Source of the DNA: Marinomonas pontica
GTDB taxonomy: Bacteria > Pseudomonadota > Gammaproteobacteria > Pseudomonadales > Marinomonadaceae
DNA: 33,662 bases
Assembly (NCBI RefSeq): GCF_026191375.1
Contig: NZ_JAODTL010000061.1
Span: 1 to 33,662 of the forward strand
Reading direction: 5' to 3'
The position numbers and the translations under genes were made by a program. Shown here one piece after another: positions 10,779 through 17,658 of this stretch. The notes beneath the pieces were generated by a model. The model was given only the letters and a program-made list of their open reading frames with translations, searched no databases and was not told where the DNA came from. Numbering within the stretch: position 1 is the stretch's first letter; each line of letters opens with the position of its first letter.

Positions 10779-11036
10779 TTAAGCAGCTACGACAGAAACT
10801 GTACGACGCTTCAACTTACCTTTCACTTCAAACTTCACTTGGCCTTCAACAACAGCGAACAAAGTGTGATCTTTACCAATTTGAACACCTGCACCAGGGT
10901 GGAACTGAGTACCACGCTGACGAACAAGGATGTTACCTGGGATCACAACTTGACCACCAAAACGTTTGACACCTAATCGTTTCGACTCGGAATCGCGACC
11001 GTTACGAGTACTACCACCCGCCTTTTTATGAGCCAT
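10779..11036 (-). CDS. rpmA: 50S ribosomal protein L27
   Basis: An 85 aa protein with the classic N-terminus [19 protein letters not shown], which reaches the peptidyl transferase centre, and the block [20 protein letters not shown]. No extra N-terminal cleavage peptide of the Firmicute type is present. AAGGAG lies six bases before the ATG. It is the second gene of the rplU-rpmA pair, 31 bases after rplU, and is followed by a terminator. Confidence 0.98.
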   Translation of the reverse strand: MAHKKAGGSTRNGRDSESKRLGVKRFGGQVVIPGNILVRQRGTQFHPGAGVQIGKDHTLFAVVEGQVKFEVKGKLKRRTVSVVAA

Positions 11037-11067
11037 GACTTACTCCTTAAATTTGAATAGTTAGCGC

Positions 11068-11376
11068 TTAGTTAATACCAGTAATTTTCACTTCCGTGAA
11101 CCACTGACGATGACCCATACGCTTCATAGAGTGCTTACGACGACGGAATTTCAAGATTTTAACTTTATCTCCGCGACCATGTGCAACAACTTCCGCTGTT
11201 ACTTTAGCGCCTTCTACAACTGGTGCACCAACTTTAACGTCGTCGCCGTTGCAAACAAGAAGAACGTCGTCGAATTGAATCGCGCCACCTTCTTCAACAG
11301 CTAATTTCTCAACCTTAAGGGTTTGGCCTTCTTCTACACGGTATTGCTTACCGCCAGTTTTGATCACTGCAAACAT
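11068..11376 (-). CDS. rplU: 50S ribosomal protein L21
   Basis: A 102 aa 23S-binding protein beginning [20 protein letters not shown] and ending with the family block [23 protein letters not shown] chose ATG 11376, with GGAG six bases upstream, because the family starts M(F/Y)AV. A TTG at 11388 adds four residues and uses the ribosome binding site as codons, so it is unlikely. First gene of rplU-rpmA, divergent from ispB. Confidence 0.97.
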   Translation of the reverse strand: MFAVIKTGGKQYRVEEGQTLKVEKLAVEEGGAIQFDDVLLVCNGDDVKVGAPVVEGAKVTAEVVAHGRGDKVKILKFRRRKHSMKRMGHRQWFTEVKITGIN

Positions 11377-11513
11377 GTTCTTCTCCAATTAGATTTACCC
11401 GGCTACTGAAATTGAATTTGACCTACTTCTAGTGGCAATAACGTTCTGACCGAATCGGACAAAAATCACTAACCATATGATAGGGAGCAAAATGTGGGTA
11501 AATCGGACGCGAG

Positions 11514-11542
11514 ATTGTACAAAATCACACCAACCAATACAA
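11514..11542 (-). promoter_or_regulatory. Candidate rplU promoter
   Basis: On the minus strand TTGTAT (11537-11542), a 17-base spacer and TACAAT (11514-11519). This puts transcription start about 130 bases before the rplU ATG. The rest of the 282-base gap to ispB shows no gene. Confidence 0.4.
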
Positions 11543-11581
11543 GCGAAAAGCAATAGCTTTATACATTTTTCGTATTTTAGG

Positions 11582-11610
11582 TTGACCCTGACACAAGCCT
11601 TACCTAGCAT
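11582..11610 (+). promoter_or_regulatory. Candidate ispB promoter
   Basis: TTGACC (11582-11587), exactly 17 bases, then TAGCAT (11605-11610), about 48 bases before the ispB ATG. This is a good sigma-70 match. Confidence 0.55.
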
Positions 11611-11658
11611 GAGGCACACTTGCTGATCAGCTTGAGACTACTTAGCTTCGGAAATTGC

Positions 11659-12639
11659 ATGCAACCTATACAAATACACGATGTTGTGGCCAATGAATTT
11701 GGCCAAGTGAACGACTATATTATGTCACAACTTAGCAGTGACATTCCTCTCATTGAACAAATTGGCTACTACATCATTAGCAACGGAGGAAAGCGCTTAA
11801 GACCACTACTGGTTTTACTTGCTGCCAGAGCCAGCTCAGAGTTAGACAAGCAAAAACTCGATCACACCATTCAAATGGCCACCATCATTGAGTTTATTCA
11901 TACCTCCACACTACTCCATGACGATGTTGTTGATGAGTCGGACATGCGTCGCGGCAAAAAAACCGCCAACGAAGAATGGGGAAATGCCCCCAGCGTACTG
12001 GTCGGTGACTTTCTTTATTCTCGCGCCTTCCAAATCATGGTCGATGTTGGCAGCATGCAATGCATGAGCATTCTTGCTAAAACGACCAATATTATTGCCG
12101 AAGGTGAAGTGCAACAACTTATTAACTGTGGCGATCCAGACACTACCGAAGAAAGCTATTTAAAAGTCATTCAATACAAAACTGCCAAACTGTTTGAAGG
12201 TGCCGCACTCTGTGGCGCCGTCATAGCCAATGCCAGCACAGAACATCAGGAAGCACTAAGACAGTTCGGCATGTACGTAGGAACGGCGTTCCAACTGATT
12301 GATGACGTAATGGATTACACCAGCACCGCAGAAGAAATGGGGAAAAGCGTCGGCGATGACCTTGCTGAAGGCAAACCCACTTTACCGCTTATCTTCACCA
12401 TGAAGCATGGCCCTCAAGACGCAATAGAACGCGTAAGACAAGCCATTCTCACTGGCGGCCTTGAGCAGCTAGAAGCCATAGTGAATGATGTGCAACATTG
12501 CGGAGCGATTGAATACACCCAGCAAAAAGCACAAGAGCAAGCTGACCTTGCCATTAAAGCCATTATGCCGCTACCAGAATCCGACTACAAAGCCGCACTA
12601 ATTGCCTTGGCTGAGGCTTCGGTGAAGCGTCGTCATTAA
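11659..12639 (+). CDS. ispB: Octaprenyl diphosphate synthase IspB (polyprenyl synthetase)
   Basis: A trans-prenyltransferase that builds the long side chain of ubiquinone and menaquinone. With this start it is 326 aa. The family blocks are GGKRLRPLLVLLAAR, the first aspartate-rich motif LLHDDVVDESDMRRG, SVLVGDFLYSRAF, and the second motif AFQLIDDVMDYT; GKSVGDDLAEGKPTLPL follows. ATG 11659 (MQPIQIHDVVANEF) fits the family N-terminus; the ATG at 11620 adds 13 residues with no match. The exact chain length cannot be read from the sequence; octaprenyl is by analogy with E. coli. Divergent from rplU, as in Pseudomonas. Confidence 0.94.
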   Translation: MQPIQIHDVVANEFGQVNDYIMSQLSSDIPLIEQIGYYIISNGGKRLRPLLVLLAARASSELDKQKLDHTIQMATIIEFIHTSTLLHDDVVDESDMRRGKKTANEEWGNAPSVLVGDFLYSRAFQIMVDVGSMQCMSILAKTTNIIAEGEVQQLINCGDPDTTEESYLKVIQYKTAKLFEGAALCGAVIANASTEHQEALRQFGMYVGTAFQLIDDVMDYTSTAEEMGKSVGDDLAEGKPTLPLIFTMKHGPQDAIERVRQAILTGGLEQLEAIVNDVQHCGAIEYTQQKAQEQADLAIKAIMPLPESDYKAALIALAEASVKRRH

Positions 12640-12651
12640 TCGCTCTTGAGC

Positions 12652-12684
12652 AAACCAAACAAGACAACCTCTTTGTTTGGTTTT
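12652..12684. terminator. Possible terminator hairpin between ispB and the hydrolase gene
   Basis: AAACCAAACAA (12652-12662) and TTGTTTGGTTT (12673-12683) form an 11-bp perfect stem with a 10-base loop, followed by a short T-run. The stem has only three G-C pairs, so it is weaker than the other terminators here. Its place between convergent genes supports the call. Confidence 0.5.
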
Positions 12685-12702
12685 GCGATCTACGGCGCGA
12701 AT

Positions 12703-13596
12703 TTACTCTTTTTTCAATATATCCATGACAACCTGCGCTGTCGCACTCGAATTCTGCTGCATAAAACAATGACCACCCTCAACATCGATCAGCTGAATAT
12801 TGGGGTTAAGTTTCGCCGCTAACCGGTACGCCTCTTTAAAATAATCAAAGGTATCCTTTCCTTGCACGATGTAAGTAGGAACCGAAATATTCGCAATAGC
12901 ACGCCACAATCGTTTCGGGTAACTCGAAAAAATGGCCGCTTCCATCCAAGGTGGGCAACCTAATTGATAGTGCCCCTTTTCATCCTGCTTGATGGAGGCG
13001 TCGATGTAATCATCTAAACATGCAGGCTCCCAACCTTTAAAAGTCCCTCTTTCAAAAAAGCTATTTTTTACTTGGGCCAAACTTTCCCACTGCGTGCGTC
13101 GGCGGCGAGCCTGTCTCGCTAATGGAATCTGGCTTTTTAAACCAGACAGTTTCACGCCACGCATCATCCAAATCAGTCGGGGCGGGAAAAGAGCAGGATC
13201 CAACAACACCAAACGATCAAACAACGCAGGCGTTTGCTCACTCATTAAAGCCGTCATGCAACCGCCAAAACTGTGCCCCATTCCAATCAATCTCGTGTTA
13301 GGCAAAGAAGACTGTCGCGACTGCAAAGCCGCCACAAAACGCGAAGCCGTTCTGTTCCAGCCGATAAAGGACTCTCCTGCTGAGGATTCACCATGGCCGG
13401 CGGCGTCTTGCATAATCAAATTGTACCCTTCCAGTTTCGACAAAAAATGCGAATACGTCTTCACTGAAAAGCCATTACCATGAAGGAAATGAATGGTTGG
13501 TTGATGAGGCTCTAACGCGCTCGCATAACCTTGCAGATGCCCGCCTTCGACTGGGTACTGCCACGCGGTTACATTTAGCTCTTTTTGTGACTTCAT
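12703..13596 (-). CDS. Alpha/beta hydrolase family protein
   Basis: A 297 aa alpha/beta hydrolase of unknown substrate. The oxyanion-hole motif is HFLHGNGFS (36-44), the nucleophile elbow GMGHSFGG gives S109, and the C-terminal GGHCF gives the catalytic H276; D248 (GKDTFD) is a likely acid. No signal peptide is seen. I chose ATG 13596 (MKSQKELN) because it begins a normal domain; an upstream in-frame start at 13635 would add a short hydrophobic stretch (CFRLVLFASSVF). It is a single gene between ispB and fabA, convergent with ispB. An esterase or lipase role is only an inference from the fold. Confidence 0.85.
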   Translation of the reverse strand: MKSQKELNVTAWQYPVEGGHLQGYASALEPHQPTIHFLHGNGFSVKTYSHFLSKLEGYNLIMQDAAGHGESSAGESFIGWNRTASRFVAALQSRQSSLPNTRLIGMGHSFGGCMTALMSEQTPALFDRLVLLDPALFPPRLIWMMRGVKLSGLKSQIPLARQARRRRTQWESLAQVKNSFFERGTFKGWEPACLDDYIDASIKQDEKGHYQLGCPPWMEAAIFSSYPKRLWRAIANISVPTYIVQGKDTFDYFKEAYRLAAKLNPNIQLIDVEGGHCFMQQNSSATAQVVMDILKKE

Positions 13597-13715
13597 AAAA
13601 ACACTCGAAGCGAATAAAACAAGACGAAAGCACACATACTACCAGAAAAAACATCAGCAAATGACGCCACCTAGCATCATTAAAAGTCTGTTTGCGCCTT
13701 GCTACAAACGGCTAA

Positions 13716-13755
13716 CCTGCTGAAATATCATAAAAATGATCAATTTTCAGGCAGG
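13716..13755. repeat. Long imperfect palindrome upstream of the fabA promoter
   Basis: CCTGCTGAAA (13716-13725) pairs with TTTCAGGCAGG (13745-13755) with one bulged C. Inside it ATCAT (13727-13731) pairs with ATGAT (13736-13740). It lies about 25 bases upstream of the fabA -35. It may be an operator or a hairpin; no known FabR or FadR consensus is recognisable in it. It is the main structured element of the 298-base gap between the hydrolase and fabA. Confidence 0.45.
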
Positions 13756-13780
13756 TAATTTGCTTTTTTCCGTTCAAACA

Positions 13781-13809
13781 TTCATATTAGAGTTCCAAAC
13801 CGATATAAT
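13781..13809 (+). promoter_or_regulatory. Candidate fabA-fabB promoter
   Basis: TTCATA (13781-13786), 17 bases, TATAAT (13804-13809). Transcription would start about 80 bases before the fabA ATG. Confidence 0.55.
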
Positions 13810-13894
13810 CAGCTGGATTTTCTACTGCAAACTGGACCACAACAATCCACCAGACTATTTTGAGTCACCGGCTGGATGTGGATATAGGACTATA

Positions 13895-14410
13895 ATGACT
13901 ACAGCTTCATCTTTTGAAAAAGACGAACTATTAAAATGCGGCCACGGTGAAATGTTTGGTGCAGGCAATGCCCAACTTCCTGTCGGCAATATGCTAATGA
14001 TGGATCGCATTACTCACATCTCGACTGAAGGCGGTGAGCACGGCAAAGGCGAAATTATCGCTGAGCTAGACATCCACCCAGACCTATGGTTTTTTGCTTG
14101 TCACTTTCCTGGTGATCCAGTTATGCCTGGTTGCCTAGGCTTAGATGCGATGTGGCAGCTAGTAGGGTTCTTCCTTGGCTGGAAGGGCAATAAAGGGCGC
14201 GGACGCGCACTGGGTTCAGGCGAAGTAAAATTCACCGGACAAATCCTTCCAACCGCGAAAAAAGTAACTTTCCACATTCACCTGAAGCGCGTTATCGAAC
14301 GCAAACTTGTGATGGGAATTGCAGACGGAAGCGTTAAAGTTGATGGTCGTGAGATTTATACTGCAAAAGATTTGCGTGTAGGTTTGTTTACGTCAACAGA
14401 TAACTTCTAA
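13895..14410 (+). CDS. fabA: 3-hydroxydecanoyl-[ACP] dehydratase/isomerase FabA
   Basis: A bifunctional dehydratase/isomerase that introduces the cis double bond at the ten-carbon stage of anaerobic unsaturated fatty acid synthesis. It is 171 aa with active-site H70 ([14 protein letters not shown]) and D84 ([14 protein letters not shown]), the same numbers as E. coli FabA. The block [17 protein letters not shown] is also diagnostic. ATG 13895 gives the family N-terminus with AGGA five bases upstream; the frame stays open 159 bases further upstream but that part crosses the promoter. fabB begins 26 bases after its stop, so the pair is an operon. Confidence 0.98.
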   Translation: MTTASSFEKDELLKCGHGEMFGAGNAQLPVGNMLMMDRITHISTEGGEHGKGEIIAELDIHPDLWFFACHFPGDPVMPGCLGLDAMWQLVGFFLGWKGNKGRGRALGSGEVKFTGQILPTAKKVTFHIHLKRVIERKLVMGIADGSVKVDGREIYTAKDLRVGLFTSTDNF

Positions 14411-14436
14411 AGATTAAGAATGAAAGAGGCACATTT

Positions 14437-15651
14437 ATGCGTCGTGTAGTAGTAACAGGTCTTGGCATTGTCAGCTGCCTAGGTAATGACAAAGATAGCG
14501 TTCTAAACTCGTTACGCGAGGGTCAGTCTGGTATCCGTTTCGCCGAAGATTACAAAGAACATGGCTTTCGTAGCCACGTTTGTGGTCGTATTGATCTAGA
14601 TGCAGAAAGCATTGACCGCAAAGTTCGCCGTTTCATGGGCGATGCGGCCACTTACGCTTATGTTTCCATGCAGCAAGCTATTGTGGACGCTGGATTAACA
14701 GAAGACCAAGTATCTAATATCCGTACCGGCCTAGTAGCAGGCTCTGGCGGTGCATCTGCCCAAAACCTAGTTGATGCAGCAGACACGCTACGCGAAAAAG
14801 GCGTTAAGCGCGTTGGACCATACCGAGTTACTCAAACTATGGGCAGCACGGTTTCTGCTTGTTTGGCAACGCCATTCAAAATCAAAGGCGTAAACTACTC
14901 AATCACATCCGCTTGTTCTACTAGTGCGCATTGTATTGGTAACGCAATGGAGCTGATTCAGCTAGGCAAACAAGACATCGTTTTTGCTGGCGGTGGCGAA
15001 GAAGAAAGCTGGACTCAAACATGCATGTTTGATGCGATGGGCGCTCTGTCTTCTAAGTACAACGAAACGCCAGAAAAAGCGTCTCGTGCATACGACGCAA
15101 ACCGTGACGGCTTTGTTATTGCTGGCGGTGGCGGTATGTTGGTCATCGAGGAGCTTGAACACGCTAAAGCTCGCGGCGCTAAAATCTACGCAGAATTAGT
15201 AGGTTACGGTGCAACATCCGATGGCTACGACATGGTGGCTCCTTCTGGTGAAGGCGCAGTACGCTGCATGCAGATGGCAATGAGCACAATCGATGGTGAC
15301 ATTGACTACATCAATACGCACGGTACAAGTACACCTGCAGGCGACATGAAAGAGCTTCAAGCGGTTAATGAAACATTTGGTGACAATATCCCATTGATCA
15401 GCTCAACTAAATCCTTGTCTGGCCACTCTTTAGGCGCGGCGGGTGTTCATGAAGCAATCTACTGCTTGCTAATGATGGAGAATAACTTCATCGCCGCATC
15501 AGCAAACGTAGACGATCTTGATCCTGCAGCGGGCAATATCCCAGTAGTGACAACTCGTAAAGACAATGCTGATCTGAACATGATCATGTCTAATAGCTTT
15601 GGATTCGGCGGAACAAACGCCAGCCTAGTATTCAAAAAATACTCTGCATAA
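14437..15651 (+). CDS. fabB: 3-oxoacyl-[ACP] synthase I FabB
   Basis: A ketoacyl-ACP synthase that elongates the unsaturated chain made by FabA. It is 404 aa with the catalytic cysteine C160 ([11 protein letters not shown]), H295 ([11 protein letters not shown]), K325 (SSTKSLSGH) and H330. The C-terminal [15 protein letters not shown] is typical. These match C163, H298, K328 and H333 of E. coli. GAGG lies seven bases before the ATG. It is second in the fabA-fabB operon and is closed by a strong terminator. Confidence 0.98.
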   Translation: MRRVVVTGLGIVSCLGNDKDSVLNSLREGQSGIRFAEDYKEHGFRSHVCGRIDLDAESIDRKVRRFMGDAATYAYVSMQQAIVDAGLTEDQVSNIRTGLVAGSGGASAQNLVDAADTLREKGVKRVGPYRVTQTMGSTVSACLATPFKIKGVNYSITSACSTSAHCIGNAMELIQLGKQDIVFAGGGEEESWTQTCMFDAMGALSSKYNETPEKASRAYDANRDGFVIAGGGGMLVIEELEHAKARGAKIYAELVGYGATSDGYDMVAPSGEGAVRCMQMAMSTIDGDIDYINTHGTSTPAGDMKELQAVNETFGDNIPLISSTKSLSGHSLGAAGVHEAIYCLLMMENNFIAASANVDDLDPAAGNIPVVTTRKDNADLNMIMSNSFGFGGTNASLVFKKYSA

Positions 15652-15668
15652 ACCCTATTCCAAGCCAC

Positions 15669-15702
15669 AAAAAAAGCCGCATCACATGATGCGGCTTTTT
15701 TA
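15669..15702. terminator. Bidirectional terminator after fabB
   Basis: AGCCGCATCA (15675-15684) and TGATGCGGCT (15687-15696) form a perfect 10-bp stem with a two-base centre, flanked by A7 and T6. It serves convergent fabB and plsC. Confidence 0.92.
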
Positions 15703-15725
15703 TGCGTAGTTGGCCGTAAAAATAC

Positions 15726-16481
15726 TTACTGAAAAAGAACGTCATTTCCTTTAGGAAGCTTCGCCATTTCGGCACGCATCCACACGTCCATTTCATCGTG
15801 CAATGCGGATGTCTTTTTACCTTCAGATTCAATAATAGGGCCAATCACTACTCGTATTGAGCCTGGGTATTTACGCCATTTCTTACCTGGCCAAGTGTAA
15901 CCTGCATTATGCACAACAGGCAGAATTGGCACGCCTGCCGACGTTGCGAGCATAGCTGCCCCTTTATTGAACGCTTGCTCTTGATTGGGTGCTATACGCG
16001 TGCCTTCGGGAAAAATAAGCACAGAGCGACCATCGTCCAAACGCTCTTTACCTTGACTGATAATTTGCTTCAGTGCGTTCGTACGCTGTGAACGATCAAT
16101 CGCAATCGGCTGAACCATGCGCAACCCCCAACCGAAGAAAGGCACCGACAACAGCTCTTTCTTTAATACCGTTGAAACAGGCGCCATCAGCACCTGTAGC
16201 ACATAGGTTTCCCATTCGCTTTGGTGGTTGGCAACCAAAACAACAGGGCGATCTTTGTTGATATTCTCGCGACCTAATATTTCGACCTTCACGCCACACA
16301 TAACACGAAAGACAAACAACAAACCTTTATTGTGTAAATTTAGGACTGGCTGTCGGAAGTTCTTCGGTAACAACACCGTGGCAAAAGGCGCTAACACACC
16401 AAAGACGATGGTAGATACCATATAGTAAACGGCAAATACGGATGAGCCGATCCACGACCGCAATGACCCCAATATGCTCAT
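15726..16481 (-). CDS. plsC: 1-acyl-sn-glycerol-3-phosphate acyltransferase (PlsC type)
   Basis: A membrane-bound acyltransferase, 251 aa, predicted to convert lysophosphatidic acid to phosphatidic acid. One or two N-terminal hydrophobic segments (about 10-40) are followed by the acyltransferase core: ANHQSEWET (the HX4E form of the HX4D motif, common in proteobacterial PlsC proteins), KKELLSVPFFGW, and IFPEGTR. ATG 16481 is preferred with AGGG five bases upstream; a GTG two codons earlier (16487) is possible. It lies 19 bases after a second acyltransferase gene, so the two are probably cotranscribed. The exact acyl acceptor is inferred from the family. Confidence 0.88.
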   Translation of the reverse strand: MSILGSLRSWIGSSVFAVYYMVSTIVFGVLAPFATVLLPKNFRQPVLNLHNKGLLFVFRVMCGVKVEILGRENINKDRPVVLVANHQSEWETYVLQVLMAPVSTVLKKELLSVPFFGWGLRMVQPIAIDRSQRTNALKQIISQGKERLDDGRSVLIFPEGTRIAPNQEQAFNKGAAMLATSAGVPILPVVHNAGYTWPGKKWRKYPGSIRVVIGPIIESEGKKTSALHDEMDVWMRAEMAKLPKGNDVLFQ

Positions 16482-16500
16482 TAACACCCTACTCCCTATG

Positions 16501-17607
16501 CTATTTGTTCAAGTATGTTTGCTGCTGTTTCAATGGATTCGCATACATTGCCAGCACGGTTTCTTTTAGGTTATCAGGACAGCGCTCCAAGTAACTTGCA
16601 AAAGCACTATCCGTTGTTGGCAATCCTTGCTGCAGAGCCAAAGCCGCTTCATTCGTCGATTGGATGGCGTAATTTGTAATGATTTGACGATCGACTTCCG
16701 CAACGAACTCTTCCGGTGTGTCAAAGCCGTCTTTGATAACGTCACCAAATGTCACAACAACCTTGCCTTTTTGACCGACAATGCCATTTTTGATGCTGTC
16801 TATGTCTTCAAATTCGGCTTTTTCATAATTCCCTGTCGTCGATTTTTGATGAAGCTCGCGCGCCTTGTCAAAAGCACAAGGGTCGTATTCATACGAAATG
16901 GACACAGGCACGATCTTTAAGTTTGCCATCGCATCAGTGAAAGGCACTTTTTCTTTCTTCTGGCTCATGTAAAACATCTTAATAATCGCCGGATCAGTTT
17001 GATCTAAGCCATCTTTGGCACGCCCTTCTTTTTGCGCGATCCAAATATTCGCTTGATCCGTCATGAGAGAGGACGAGATGTACGCCGATAGCTGACCAAA
17101 AGCGGCCATCATTTCACGAATACCGTTCGCTGAACGCTTCACAATAAAACTTTTATTCAGACGCATCAGATCCGACACGAAAGGGCGACGCAACAAGTTA
17201 TCACCAATCGCGATACGCACAGTGTCTAACCCTGCCAAATACAAACCATAATTCACAAACGCAGGGTCCATCGCAATATCTCGATGGTTTGATAAAAACA
17301 AATACCCTACGCCTTTCTCTAATTTTTCAATGCCTCTGTATTCCACGTTGGTGGTCGTGGTTTTTATCATGCGCTCCATATAACTGGCGACACGCATTTG
17401 GAACTCATGAACATTAGAGATATTGGCGATTTGGCGCTTCAAGGCAAACTTAACCGCAAAGGCTAATGGCGCTTTTAGAAACGCAGGCCATTTCGCAAAA
17501 CGAAAACCAATAATGGTATTAATGAAATCTGGAGTATCTACCAGATTGTTCAGCACCTCGGCGACTTCATCGTCGTTGTAGGGGCGTATATCGTGAAACT
17601 GATCCAT
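16501..17607 (-). CDS. Acyltransferase family protein with variant NHRDIxMD motif
   Basis: A 368 aa putative glycerolipid acyltransferase. The core is visible as LFLSNHRDIAMDPAFVNYGL (about residues 103-122), a substrate-binding region VRIAIGDNLL...FIVKRS, and IWIAQKEGRAKDG in the place of the usual FPEGTR block. The aspartate is not at the usual fifth position after the histidine: the spacing is H-R-D-I-A-M-D. I recall similar proteins with NHRDI motifs, so this may be a distinct subfamily and not a dead enzyme. No clear membrane helix is seen except a mild hydrophobic region near 45-55. It lies directly upstream of plsC and 51 bases after the M16 peptidase gene. The substrate is unknown; a phospholipid role is inferred from context. 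Confidence 0.78.
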   Translation of the reverse strand: MDQFHDIRPYNDDEVAEVLNNLVDTPDFINTIIGFRFAKWPAFLKAPLAFAVKFALKRQIANISNVHEFQMRVASYMERMIKTTTTNVEYRGIEKLEKGVGYLFLSNHRDIAMDPAFVNYGLYLAGLDTVRIAIGDNLLRRPFVSDLMRLNKSFIVKRSANGIREMMAAFGQLSAYISSSLMTDQANIWIAQKEGRAKDGLDQTDPAIIKMFYMSQKKEKVPFTDAMANLKIVPVSISYEYDPCAFDKARELHQKSTTGNYEKAEFEDIDSIKNGIVGQKGKVVVTFGDVIKDGFDTPEEFVAEVDRQIITNYAIQSTNEAALALQQGLPTTDSAFASYLERCPDNLKETVLAMYANPLKQQQTYLNK

Positions 17608-17658
17608 TTAATTTTCCATCAGTAAAAACTGTTTTTGTATTTTTGTTATTCGCTATTG

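Noticed and set aside
11395..11619. A 74 aa minus-strand frame upstream of rplU
   Set aside because: It spans the predicted promoters of rplU and ispB, has no clear ribosome binding site and no recognisable protein features.
13830..13850. Possible FadR-like site (AACTGGACC) before fabA
   Set aside because: Only one half-site matches and it lies downstream of the predicted transcription start; the second half is absent.
13736..13894. N-terminal extension of FabA
   Set aside because: The added 53 residues cross the predicted promoter and have no match to the family, whose start fits ATG 13895 with active-site numbering H70/D84.
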